Part shown: in pieces, positions 43,106 through 51,385 of the stretch
How the letters are laid out: every line of letters starts with the position of its first letter
Numbering within the stretch: position 1 is the first letter of the stretch
Source: Defluviitaleaceae bacterium
GTDB lineage: Bacteria; Bacillota; Clostridia; Lachnospirales; WQUN01
Direction: 5' to 3'
NCBI GenBank assembly: GCA_009780315.1
Contig: WRAH01000007.1
Span: forward strand, 46,228 to 110,227
DNA: 64,000 nt
Notes under the pieces: generated by a model
Told to the model about the DNA's origin: nothing
Database searches by the model: none
The model's input: the letters and a program-made list of their open reading frames with translations, nothing else
Translations under genes and position numbers: made by a program

Positions 43106-44312
43106 TTTTATCTCCAATCAATTTATCATGAACGGCTTGTGCCGCTTTTGCTATATATTTATGGTCAACCAGCACTTGCATTTTAATTTCTGATGCAGAA
43201 ATGAGCTGAATATTTACACCGCAGTCATACAATGCTTCAAAAATATCCGAAGCAACGCCAAAATTTGTTGACAGCCCTGCACCCACTACAGTTAATTTTG
43301 CTAAATTCTCATCAGTGGTAAGCATGTCATAGCCGATACTTTCTTGGTTTTCTGAAAGTATTTTACATACTTGCACCAAGTCACTTTTTTCCACAGTAAA
43401 ACTAATATCCCGTGTAGACGCTCCGCCTACCGATTGTAAAATCACATCCACCGCAATTTGTGCTTTCGCAAGTACCGAGAAAATCTGAAAGGCTACTCCA
43501 GGTCTATCAAGTAACCCCATAACGCTTACCCGTGCAACATTTCTATCAACAACCAACCCGCTTACAGACAATCGCTCCACTGTTTCATCCCCTTTAATCC
43601 AAGTCCCCACTGCGTCTGTCATGCTGGAACGCACCAGAATTTTCACACCAAACCGCTTTGCCATTTCTACTGCACGATGATGGGGTTTTTGCAGACCAGA
43701 TGCTGTAAGCTCCAGCATATCTTCATATCCAATTTCATCTAGTTTTTTTGCTGTTGGCACAAGCCGCGGGTCTGCCGTATACACCCCGTCAACATCTGTA
43801 CAAATTTCGCAAAAGTCTGCGCCAAAAGTCGCTGCCAGTGCCACTGCTGTTGTATCTGACGCACCACGCCCTAAAGTGGTGAAATCTTCAAAGCCGTTTA
43901 CCCCTTGGAAACCAGCAACAATGACGATATTTCCTTTTTCAAATTCTGTCAAAACCCGCTGTGTTCGTATACTTTCAATTTGCGCATTGCCATATAAATC
44001 TGTGGCTTCAATGCCCACTTGTACTGCATTAAGGGATATTGCAGAATGCCCAAACCTTTGACAAGCCATTGCCAGCAGTGCCGCAGATTGTTGCTCTCCC
44101 GTACATAAAAGCATATCCACTTCCCGCATACTTGCTTGGGGATTCACCTCCCTTGCTTTTTCTAACAAGGTATCCGTCATGCTTCCTTGCGCCGAAACCA
44201 CTACCATAACATGCTTGCCTGTCCTTGCGACATCCACTACCCGCCGTGCCACATTCATTATCCGCTCGGCATTTGCCACCGATGTTCCACCATATTTTTG
44301 TACTATCAACAT
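43098..44312 (-). CDS. lysC: Aspartate kinase
   Basis: 404 residues from ATG 44312 (GGCGGAGCGT site), beginning MLIVQKYGGTSV, the kinase nucleotide motif. Further motifs: TLGRGASDTTAVAL and CEICTDVDGVYTADPR. The C-terminal ~140 residues are two ACT regulatory domains (VSVMGLLDRPGVAFQIFSVL, VVGAGLSTNFGVASDIFEAL), predicting feedback control by lysine or threonine. It has the monofunctional architecture and overlaps asd by 8 nt. Confidence 0.96.
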   Translation of the reverse strand: MLIVQKYGGTSVANAERIMNVARRVVDVARTGKHVMVVVSAQGSMTDTLLEKAREVNPQASMREVDMLLCTGEQQSAALLAMACQRFGHSAISLNAVQVGIEATDLYGNAQIESIRTQRVLTEFEKGNIVIVAGFQGVNGFEDFTTLGRGASDTTAVALAATFGADFCEICTDVDGVYTADPRLVPTAKKLDEIGYEDMLELTASGLQKPHHRAVEMAKRFGVKILVRSSMTDAVGTWIKGDETVERLSVSGLVVDRNVARVSVMGLLDRPGVAFQIFSVLAKAQIAVDVILQSVGGASTRDISFTVEKSDLVQVCKILSENQESIGYDMLTTDENLAKLTVVGAGLSTNFGVASDIFEALYDCGVNIQLISASEIKMQVLVDHKYIAKAAQAVHDKLIGDKNE

Positions 44313-44439
44313 ACGCTCCGCCAACTTCCCTATGTTAATATGTATATAAGATTATTTCCATTATGCCACAAAAACGAAAAAAACGCCTACACATTTTTAT
44401 GCTATAATATGCGTATTACACACAAAGGACTGATTCTAA

Positions 44440-46392
44440 GTGCTTTTACAGTTGCGTGAAATACAAAAATCAATCGGCGTAGAGGAAATTCTCTCTAGCG
44501 TTTCATTTATCATAGAGGAAAAAGAAAAGGTTGCCCTAGTGGGTGTAAATGGGGCGGGCAAAACTTCCGTCTTTCGTTTAATCACAGGAGAATGGCAAGC
44601 AGATGAAGGCACCATGTCAAAAGCCACAGGGCTTCGGGTCGGCTATTTGCCCCAATTAAACGATGAAGTATCCGCAACAGGCACTTCATCAAGTGATATA
44701 GAAGCAGGGCGAACCCTATATGAAGTTTTAGATAGTGTACATGCGCCCCTAAAGAAAATGGAAGCTGAATTACGCACCTTAGAATCATCAATGGGTGCAT
44801 TAAAAGCAGTTGAATTAGAAAACGCACTAAAGCGTTACGACACTTTAAGCGTGGGTTTTAAAGACGCAGGGGGATACGAAACAGAAAGCCGCTTAAAAGG
44901 TGTGCTTCGGGGGTTAGGGTTTAATGAAAAGCAGTGGGTACAACCATTTGGGCAACTTTCTGGTGGACAGCGTACCCGCGCAATGCTTGGCAAACTCTTG
45001 CTAGAGCGTTCTGACCTATTACTACTGGACGAACCAACAAACCATCTGGATATCGAAAGTGTGGCGTGGCTTGAAGATTATTTAAAAAACCTACCCAGTG
45101 CAGTTTTACTCATCTCCCATGACCGCTACTTTATGGATAGGGTGGTCACAAAAACCATAGAAATTGAGCATAAGAAATCGGTTGTTTATAATGGAAATTA
45201 CAGCCACTTTGCAGCAAAAAAAGCAACTGACCGTGCATTGGCAGAAAAGCACTTTGCCGAGCAACAAAAAGTTATCAAACACCATGAAGAAGTGATTAAA
45301 ACCATACGCTCCTATAAAACCGAAGCGGCAATTATTCGTGCAAAAAGCCGTGAGAAACTTTTAGCAAAAATAGAGCGTATTGATGTACCTACTCAAGACC
45401 CAACAACAATGCGGTTACGGTTAAAACCCCGTATCAATTCTGGGCACGATGTGTTTTTTGCAGAAGATATATCTATGGGGTTCGGCGACCTAAAGCTTTT
45501 TCAAGATGTTAGTTTTGAGTTAAAAAAAGGCGATAAAACCGCTCTCATTGGCGCGAACGGAATAGGCAAGACAACCCTATTAAAAATTCTAGTAGGTGAA
45601 CATCAACCCCTTTCAGGTAAAATTCGCGAGGGTGTGAATGTGCGCATGGGTTATTACGACCAGTCCCATGCATTTGATGAAGTATCCGAAAGCAAAACTA
45701 TTTTTCAAGAACTGGCGGACACTTACCCACGCATGACACAAACAGAAATCCGTACAACCCTTGCGGCGTTTATGTTCATTGGAGATGATGTTTTTAAGCC
45801 TATTTCAGCACTGTCAGGCGGAGAGCGGGGACGGGTGCAAATGTCTAAAATAATGCTGGCAGGGGCAAACTTTCTGGTGTTAGACGAACCTACAAACCAT
45901 CTTGATTTATTTTCCAAAGAAATTTTAGAAGATGCTTTAAGGGAATTTACAGGGACACTGCTTTTCATCTCCCATGACCGCTATTTCATCAATAACACCG
46001 CAACCCGTATACTTGAACTCACTGCCCAAGGTCTGGTATCATATGAAGGAAACTATGACTATTACGTAGAGAAAAAAGCCGCATTGGCTTTAGCGCAAGC
46101 ATTATCCCAAGCTACTCATCCTGTAACAGAATTAAAACCTTCATCCAAAGAAGACTATAAGCGAAAAAAGGAAGAAGAGTCACAAGCAAGAAAAAAGAAA
46201 TCGCGCATAGAAAGACTTGAAGTGGAAATTGCAGAGACAGAAGAAAGCATTGCAAAATGCGATACAAAACTTGCCACAGACGAAATAGGCAGAAATGCCG
46301 AAGCCGCACAAAAAATCTTTGAAGAAAAGATAGTGTTGGAAGAAAAATTAAGTATATTGTATGAAGCGTGGGAGGATGCTAATGAAAATTGA
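44440..46392 (+). CDS. ABC-F family ATPase
   Basis: 650 residues, GTG start. Two cytosolic ABC domains: the first has Walker A GVNGAGKTS, LSGGQRTR and LLLLDEPTNHLD; the second has GANGIGKTT, LSGGERGR and LVLDEPTNHLD. They are joined by the long ABC-F linker (about 240-320, with IRSYKTEAAI). There are no TM segments, so it is not a transporter. The C-terminal ~90 residues are a highly charged coiled coil (RKKKSRIERLEVEIAETEE), as in Uup/YdiF-type proteins. It is probably a translation or ribosome-rescue factor; antibiotic resistance cannot be judged. It overlaps mltG by 11 nt. Confidence 0.93.
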   Translation: MLLQLREIQKSIGVEEILSSVSFIIEEKEKVALVGVNGAGKTSVFRLITGEWQADEGTMSKATGLRVGYLPQLNDEVSATGTSSSDIEAGRTLYEVLDSVHAPLKKMEAELRTLESSMGALKAVELENALKRYDTLSVGFKDAGGYETESRLKGVLRGLGFNEKQWVQPFGQLSGGQRTRAMLGKLLLERSDLLLLDEPTNHLDIESVAWLEDYLKNLPSAVLLISHDRYFMDRVVTKTIEIEHKKSVVYNGNYSHFAAKKATDRALAEKHFAEQQKVIKHHEEVIKTIRSYKTEAAIIRAKSREKLLAKIERIDVPTQDPTTMRLRLKPRINSGHDVFFAEDISMGFGDLKLFQDVSFELKKGDKTALIGANGIGKTTLLKILVGEHQPLSGKIREGVNVRMGYYDQSHAFDEVSESKTIFQELADTYPRMTQTEIRTTLAAFMFIGDDVFKPISALSGGERGRVQMSKIMLAGANFLVLDEPTNHLDLFSKEILEDALREFTGTLLFISHDRYFINNTATRILELTAQGLVSYEGNYDYYVEKKAALALAQALSQATHPVTELKPSSKEDYKRKKEEESQARKKKSRIERLEVEIAETEESIAKCDTKLATDEIGRNAEAAQKIFEEKIVLEEKLSILYEAWEDANEN

Positions 46393-47461
46393 TAAAGTAA
46401 TAAACGTCATGACATATTTTATGGGTATGGCATTTAATTTGGCTATTTTAGCCGTGGTGGCGTTTGCCGTGTGGCAGTTTACCTTATGGGGCTTTTCCCA
46501 AGGCGAATATTTAGCAAACGCTATGGTTTATGTAGGCGAAGATTATGAAATTGAATTTATTTTAGAGGAAGATACTTCTGCCGCAGATGTGGCACGAATG
46601 CTTGAGGATTTAGATGTAATCAACAATGCCATGCTGTTTCAAGCAGAGATATTTCTCATGGGACGTGCAAACTATTACAGCGCGGGGACATATACCCTAA
46701 ACCGTAATATGAGCAATACAGATGTTCACCGTATTTTACGGGGCAGGTCAGACACTCAAGCCCCACACCAAGTCATTAGAGTATTAGAAGGCTGGACATT
46801 ACGTGACATGGCAGAATATTTTGAGTACCGCGAATTTTTCCCCGCAGAAGAATTTTTGTATGTTGCACAAAACGGACATTTTAGTTTTGCATTTTTGCAA
46901 GATGTTCCGATAGGTCGCCCAAACCGTCTGGAAGGCTATCTTTTTCCTGAAACCTATCATATATCCTTGAACCCAACCCCTGGTGAAATTATTACCATTA
47001 TGCTTCGTCAGTTTGAGATTATATTTGATGAAGCCATGCATTACCGTGCAGAAGAAATGGGGTTGAGTGTTGATGCAGTCATTACGATTGCGTCCATCGT
47101 TGAAGCGGAAACCCGTGTGGCGCAGGAACGCCCAATGGTTGCACAGGTTATCCATAGTCGTTTAGCACAAAATATGCTTTTGCAAATGGATTCTACCGTA
47201 AAATATGGCATGGAAGACCCGCCGGTGCGTCTGCTGTATGCACATTTAGAAATTGATTCCCCATGGAACACATACATGCATCTTGGATTACCCCTTGGTC
47301 CTATTGCAAACCCAAGTGAAGCGGCTATCCGCGCGGTTTTGTATCCATCGGACACCAATTATCTTTTCTTTGTCTTAACAGATATAGAAACGGGGGTGCA
47401 TTACTTTACCCGTACTTTTTCAGAACACCAAGCCGCCATTGATAGATATAGACCATGGTAA
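46382..47461 (+). CDS. mltG: Endolytic murein transglycosylase MltG
   Basis: 359 residues from the ATG at 46382 (GGGAGGATGCTA). Signal anchor (~15-35), then a YceG domain: RVLEGWTLRDMAEYFE, LEGYLFPETY and IASIVEAETRVAQERPMVAQVIHSRL, whose Glu in VEAET is the catalytic residue of the family, followed by LQMDSTVKYGM. It cuts nascent glycan strands and is thought to terminate elongation at the membrane. Clearly complete. The downstream sequence holds the flagellin promoter. Confidence 0.94.
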   Translation: MKIDKVINVMTYFMGMAFNLAILAVVAFAVWQFTLWGFSQGEYLANAMVYVGEDYEIEFILEEDTSAADVARMLEDLDVINNAMLFQAEIFLMGRANYYSAGTYTLNRNMSNTDVHRILRGRSDTQAPHQVIRVLEGWTLRDMAEYFEYREFFPAEEFLYVAQNGHFSFAFLQDVPIGRPNRLEGYLFPETYHISLNPTPGEIITIMLRQFEIIFDEAMHYRAEEMGLSVDAVITIASIVEAETRVAQERPMVAQVIHSRLAQNMLLQMDSTVKYGMEDPPVRLLYAHLEIDSPWNTYMHLGLPLGPIANPSEAAIRAVLYPSDTNYLFFVLTDIETGVHYFTRTFSEHQAAIDRYRPW

Positions 47462-47469
47462 AATTTTTG

Positions 47470-47497
47470 TAAAGTCTTAGACGAATTTTGACGATAT
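47470..47497 (+). promoter_or_regulatory. Sigma-28 (sigmaD) flagellar promoter
   Basis: TAAA (47470-47473), a 16-nt spacer and GACGATAT (47490-47497), one mismatch from the sigmaD consensus GCCGATAT. It lies 62 bp upstream of the flagellin ATG and gives a predicted start near 47504. Confidence 0.8.
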
Positions 47498-47559
47498 ACT
47501 CACTGTATGATATTTATTTTATTGATTTTCATGACGCATATTGCATGGAGGCATTATTT

Positions 47560-48942
47560 ATGAGTAATATGGTTGTACGCACAAATATTTTTGCAAAATC
47601 TGCCCATCGTAACATGAAGAATGTTGGGCTTGAACAAAGACGCGCATCAAACCGCTTATCCAGCGGATACAGAATCAACTCTGCGGCAGATGATGCGGCA
47701 GGGCTTGCCATATCTGAAACCATGCGTTCACAAATTCGCGGGCTTGACCAAGCCAGCCGCAATGCCCAAGATTCCCAAGCAATGATGTTAACTGCTGAAG
47801 GTGGGCTTGAAGAAATAGGCAATGTAGCCCAGCGCATTAGAGAACTTTTAGTTCAAGCGTCTAATGATACCAACACTCAAGACCAACGTGCCATGATTAA
47901 CCATGAAATTCAGCAACTTGCTGCGGAAATTGACAGCATGAAAAATCGTGTAGAGTTTAATGCAAACCGTGTACTTGCACTTGGCACACCCATCAACACA
48001 GAAGTTGCAAACGGGATAGCTATACTTGATGTAGATAACCTGCGTTTAAACGCGATATTTGATATGCTTGAAAGCAATGGCAGTGATGTACGTGATGTTA
48101 TTGCTATGCTTAACCCAATGTCTATTTCCACAAGATTTGAAGATTTGAATGCAAATCAACAAAGATTGATTGATGATGCCATGCGCGCCATAGAATTTAC
48201 TGCCGACAATGCAGGGGCTGGCATTTCACCTGATGTTACAGGTTCAGCAGGGGGTATGATACATGCCACCGAAGATGATGGTTCAACGATAAATGACATT
48301 GATGATGGAAACTGGCCTGTGCTTCGTGCCGCGTCTCCAACGCCAACCATTACTGAAGTTTTAGCATTGTTAAATATAAGGCTTGGTGAAATAGACGACC
48401 GCGTTTCTGATTTAGAAGATGTCCGCGTTGCCATGCTTCAAAATGGTGACATTGTTTTTGGTGCAATTGATGATTTTCGTGGGTTGACCTCTAGCGGGCA
48501 TTATTTAGCATGGTTTCAAGTCGGCGCAAATGCGTCTCAAGGTGTGCTTTTTGACTTTGAAAATGTTTCCAGGACAGTTACAGCGGCGGCATCTGTTATG
48601 CACACAGTCGCTACTTTAGTTGCTAATCCTGACTTAGGTAGTGGAGTTGGCAGTGGTATTATGATTACTTCGCTTTTGCGTGAAGTAAATGATGCCATAG
48701 AAGATGTGTCTTCTATACGTGCAAACTTGGGTGCAGTGCAAAATAGATTGGACCACACTATGCGCAGTTTAGACCTTTCTAGCGAAAACTTGCAAGAGTC
48801 TGAAAGCCGCGTCCGTAATGCTGACATGGCACGCGAAATGATGGCGTTTACCATGAGTAATGTACTTCAAGAATCTGCAATGGCTATGCTTTCCCAAGCA
48901 AATCAAATTCCCAATAATCTCTTGCAAGTGTTGCAAGGTTAG
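47560..48942 (+). CDS. Flagellin
   Basis: 460 residues from the ATG at 47560 (TGGAGGCATTATTT site); an upstream in-frame start precedes the promoter start site and is rejected. Conserved N-terminal D0/D1 region (RTNIFAKSAHRNM, RLSSGYRINSAADDAAGLAI) and C-terminal D0/D1 (SRVRNADMAREMMAFT, ANQIPNNLLQVLQG) frame a variable surface domain (~150-370). The N-terminal segment ERRASNRLSSGY holds the LQRVRELA-like TLR5 site in altered form (VAQRIRELLVQ). It is an extracellular filament subunit, exported by the flagellar type III system and sigma-28-controlled. Confidence 0.95.
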   Translation: MSNMVVRTNIFAKSAHRNMKNVGLEQRRASNRLSSGYRINSAADDAAGLAISETMRSQIRGLDQASRNAQDSQAMMLTAEGGLEEIGNVAQRIRELLVQASNDTNTQDQRAMINHEIQQLAAEIDSMKNRVEFNANRVLALGTPINTEVANGIAILDVDNLRLNAIFDMLESNGSDVRDVIAMLNPMSISTRFEDLNANQQRLIDDAMRAIEFTADNAGAGISPDVTGSAGGMIHATEDDGSTINDIDDGNWPVLRAASPTPTITEVLALLNIRLGEIDDRVSDLEDVRVAMLQNGDIVFGAIDDFRGLTSSGHYLAWFQVGANASQGVLFDFENVSRTVTAAASVMHTVATLVANPDLGSGVGSGIMITSLLREVNDAIEDVSSIRANLGAVQNRLDHTMRSLDLSSENLQESESRVRNADMAREMMAFTMSNVLQESAMAMLSQANQIPNNLLQVLQG

Positions 48943-48954
48943 GACTGAGATATT

Positions 48955-49464
48955 ATGATTGACCCTATGAGTTTACCCACCCATATATTGGGCGGGATAA
49001 TGCAAAACTTCCCTGCCATGCCAATTGTGCAAAATCCTGTTGGCATAAGCAAAACAGAACAAAATGATACCGCAAACCGCGTAGCAGAAGTTGGGGGAAG
49101 TATTCACGCCTTTAGTGAAGCTTTGGCTGAAAGGATTGCGGAAATTTCTGTACTTGAAAGCGATAAGATTCGCGGTATTATCAATGAAGAGTTAACTGCT
49201 GTCGTTGGGGAAAACAGTACAGAAATTGTGACCATGCTTAATCACTTGGACAATGGAATCAATAATGGAATAAATGACCCGATGGCATTGTTCACATCTT
49301 TAATGAGTGAAGACCGTTCTGACATAATGACAATGTTAAATATGCTTACTGGAAATAATAATCCAATGGAAAGCAATCCCTTGGATATGATTATGAACCT
49401 ACCTTCTTCGTTTTCTGGAATGGCGAATCCTTCGGCGATGTATAATCAAATCCTTCGCTGGTAA
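48955..49464 (+). CDS. Unknown protein downstream of flagellin
   Basis: 169 residues, 12 bp after the flagellin stop, so probably co-transcribed under sigma-28 control. No signal peptide or TM helix. Asn/Met-rich and predicted mostly helical, e.g. SIHAFSEALAERIAEIS, SDKIRGIINEELTAVVG and EIVTMLNHLDNG. The ribosome binding site is modest (GGACTGAGATATT). I do not recognise a family; a FlaG/FliS-like accessory or secreted flagellar-associated protein is possible from context only. A strong terminator follows at 49482. Confidence 0.65.
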   Translation: MIDPMSLPTHILGGIMQNFPAMPIVQNPVGISKTEQNDTANRVAEVGGSIHAFSEALAERIAEISVLESDKIRGIINEELTAVVGENSTEIVTMLNHLDNGINNGINDPMALFTSLMSEDRSDIMTMLNMLTGNNNPMESNPLDMIMNLPSSFSGMANPSAMYNQILRW

Positions 49465-49481
49465 AGCAAGATAATAAAATT

Positions 49482-49519
49482 AAAAAGCCACAATTTCTAT
49501 ATTGAAATTGTGGCTTTTT
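49482..49519 (+). terminator. Terminator of the flagellin unit
   Basis: Perfect 15-bp stem AAAAAGCCACAATTT (49482-49496) with 49505-49519, an 8-nt loop and a T-rich end. Confidence 0.85.
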
Positions 49520-49568
49520 AGGAAAGAGATACAGAGGTTTAGTAAATTCAAGGAGGATAAGGTATAGT

Positions 49569-50645
49569 ATGGCTAACATCAACAACCTAGGTGAAAATCT
49601 ACTCAACCAATGTTTGGACAAAATGATTAGCAAGAAAAATGTATTTAGTACGGTGTTACGCGTTGAAAATAGCGACGCTTCTTTTTCATGGACTGGGGTA
49701 AGGGGTGAAATGGAAGCGGATAGTAAGTATTTTATTGCAAGCGTAACAAAGCTATATGTTACGGCTACAGTAATGGCACTTGTAGATGAGCAAAAGTTAA
49801 GCCTAGATGATAAAATCGCTAATCATTTGCCAAGCCATTATGTAGAGGGGCTTCATATTCTAAAGGGCGTGGATTATTCCAACAAAATAACGGTTAAACA
49901 CCTTATTTCCAATACATCGGGGTTGCGTGATTATTTCTTTTACAAAGAAAAGGGTAAACCCTCTGCCGCTTCTTTGTTGTTTGAAGGCAAGGACGATTCA
50001 TGGGAATTTGAAAAAACGATTCAGTATGTAAAAAAAACAACACCTAAGTTTGCACCAGCCAAAAAGAACAAAGCAGTCTATTCTGATACAAACTATCAGC
50101 TATTAGGGAAAATTATTGAAACTATAACGGATAAAGATATAGGCGCGGTATTTAAGGAATATATTTTTGACAAGCTAGAGCTTTGCAACACTTATGTTTT
50201 CAAGGATATTTTAGACCGTGAGCCAGTTCCAAACTATTATAAAGATAAAAAGCTCTGGCTACCAAAGTATATGGCATCAGTTTCAATTGAGGGGGGCATT
50301 GTATCAACAGCCGAGGAAGTAATGATTTTTTTGAAAGCATTTTTTGCAGGTGAATTTTTCCCAAAAGAAAAGATAACCCATTTGAAAAAATGGAATTTCA
50401 TTCCGCCGCCGCCAAGCACATTGTACTATGGTATAGGGCTGGAAAAACTTTTCATTCCCCGTATTATTTTTTCACCTTTTAAGCCAATTGGTGAGATTAT
50501 AGGATTTTGGGGGCAAACAGGCTCTTTTGCGTGGTATAATCCAATTACAGATTTGTATTTCAGCGGAACTACAAACCAAAGCAGCGGCGTGGGACATCAA
50601 GCTGTGGTCATGAGTATGATTAAAATTATTAAATCCGTAATTTAA
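49569..50645 (+). CDS. Serine beta-lactamase-fold hydrolase without signal peptide
   Basis: 358 residues, ATG behind AAGGAGGATAAGGTATAGT. Active-site motifs of the class C/DD-peptidase fold: SVTK (about 58-61, SxxK), YSDTN (about 171-175, the YxN position carries Asp-Thr-Asn) and GQTGS (about 320-324, HTG-like KTG box). No signal peptide or TM helix is seen, so it is predicted cytoplasmic, unlike secreted beta-lactamases; it may be an esterase or peptidase. No resistance should be inferred. Confidence 0.8.
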   Translation: MANINNLGENLLNQCLDKMISKKNVFSTVLRVENSDASFSWTGVRGEMEADSKYFIASVTKLYVTATVMALVDEQKLSLDDKIANHLPSHYVEGLHILKGVDYSNKITVKHLISNTSGLRDYFFYKEKGKPSAASLLFEGKDDSWEFEKTIQYVKKTTPKFAPAKKNKAVYSDTNYQLLGKIIETITDKDIGAVFKEYIFDKLELCNTYVFKDILDREPVPNYYKDKKLWLPKYMASVSIEGGIVSTAEEVMIFLKAFFAGEFFPKEKITHLKKWNFIPPPPSTLYYGIGLEKLFIPRIIFSPFKPIGEIIGFWGQTGSFAWYNPITDLYFSGTTNQSSGVGHQAVVMSMIKIIKSVI

Positions 50646-50730
50646 ATGAGATACCCATGAACAAAATGATTTCGTATGCACTTTTATGGGTTTTGTAAAT
50701 ACAATCCCAATAGCGAAAGGGGAAAGATAT

Positions 50731-51318
50731 ATGAATAGCATGGTTAGTGCAATGAAAAAGAAGAAAAGCGGTATACCCGAAAATGTCCTGCCAATTTTTG
50801 AAGGCATTTTGCAAAGACATAAAGATGAATTTGGGCCACATTTGGTAGGGTATACATCATTCCATCCTGAATGGAATGATGAGTTTTGCCAAGCCTTGAA
50901 TAAACATCTTACACAAGCACAACGATTTAAACTGTATGAAACACAGGGGGCGTGTAATGGTGCAGGTGCAGACAAAGAACGTAAGGTTTTTGCTGTCGAA
51001 CACGCCCATCTTGCCCTTGATGAAAGAATGGCTCTCTTTGCAGAAACTTTTGGAAGATGGAAGCCTGTGCTGAATGACGATAACACGCTAACGCTTACGT
51101 TTAAATGCTCCCATGGATATTATAAACGTGCCAGAGAGGGAAAATATACTTCACCACCGCCCAATGTTGAGGGCTATTTTGAAAGGTGTGCAGGCGGTCG
51201 GCTGTATGAGCTTCAAAAGGCCTTGGGTATAAAACTGAAGATAAAGTCCGTTGATATCTCTCCGCTGGTTGAAGATGTTAATAATCCTGTAGTGTTTATA
51301 TTTGATATTTTGTCTTAA
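50731..51318 (+). CDS. Conserved-looking cytoplasmic protein, unknown
   Basis: 195 residues from the ATG at 50731 (GCGAAAGGGGAAAGATAT site). No signal or TM helix. Three widely spaced cysteines occur in small-residue contexts: QGACNGAG (~75), FKCSHGYY (~132) and FERCAGGRL (~155). They could form a metal or redox site or be incidental. The middle (FAEHAHLALDERMALFAETFGR) is helical. I do not recognise the family. Located 85 bp after the beta-lactamase-fold gene on the same strand, and ended by a terminator. Confidence 0.65.
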   Translation: MNSMVSAMKKKKSGIPENVLPIFEGILQRHKDEFGPHLVGYTSFHPEWNDEFCQALNKHLTQAQRFKLYETQGACNGAGADKERKVFAVEHAHLALDERMALFAETFGRWKPVLNDDNTLTLTFKCSHGYYKRAREGKYTSPPPNVEGYFERCAGGRLYELQKALGIKLKIKSVDISPLVEDVNNPVVFIFDILS

Positions 51319-51351
51319 CTTTTAGACCCCAGTATCGCAAACTAAAAAAGT

Positions 51352-51384
51352 AAGGCAGGGTGTGTAAAATGCCCTGCCTTTTGT
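51352..51384. terminator. Bidirectional-type terminator
   Basis: AAGGCAGGG (51352-51360) with CCCTGCCTT (51372-51380) and a TTTGTCTT tail, between the convergent unknown gene and the alkylsulfatase gene. Confidence 0.75.
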
Positions 51385-51385
51385 C

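Noticed and set aside
44313..44439. Lysine riboswitch ahead of lysC
   Set aside because: Only ~127 bp to the divergent gene, with none of the conserved lysine-riboswitch blocks.
49569..50645. Antibiotic-resistance beta-lactamase
   Set aside because: The SxxK/YxN/KTG-like fold is shared by many esterases and peptidases, and the lack of a signal peptide argues against a secreted resistance enzyme.
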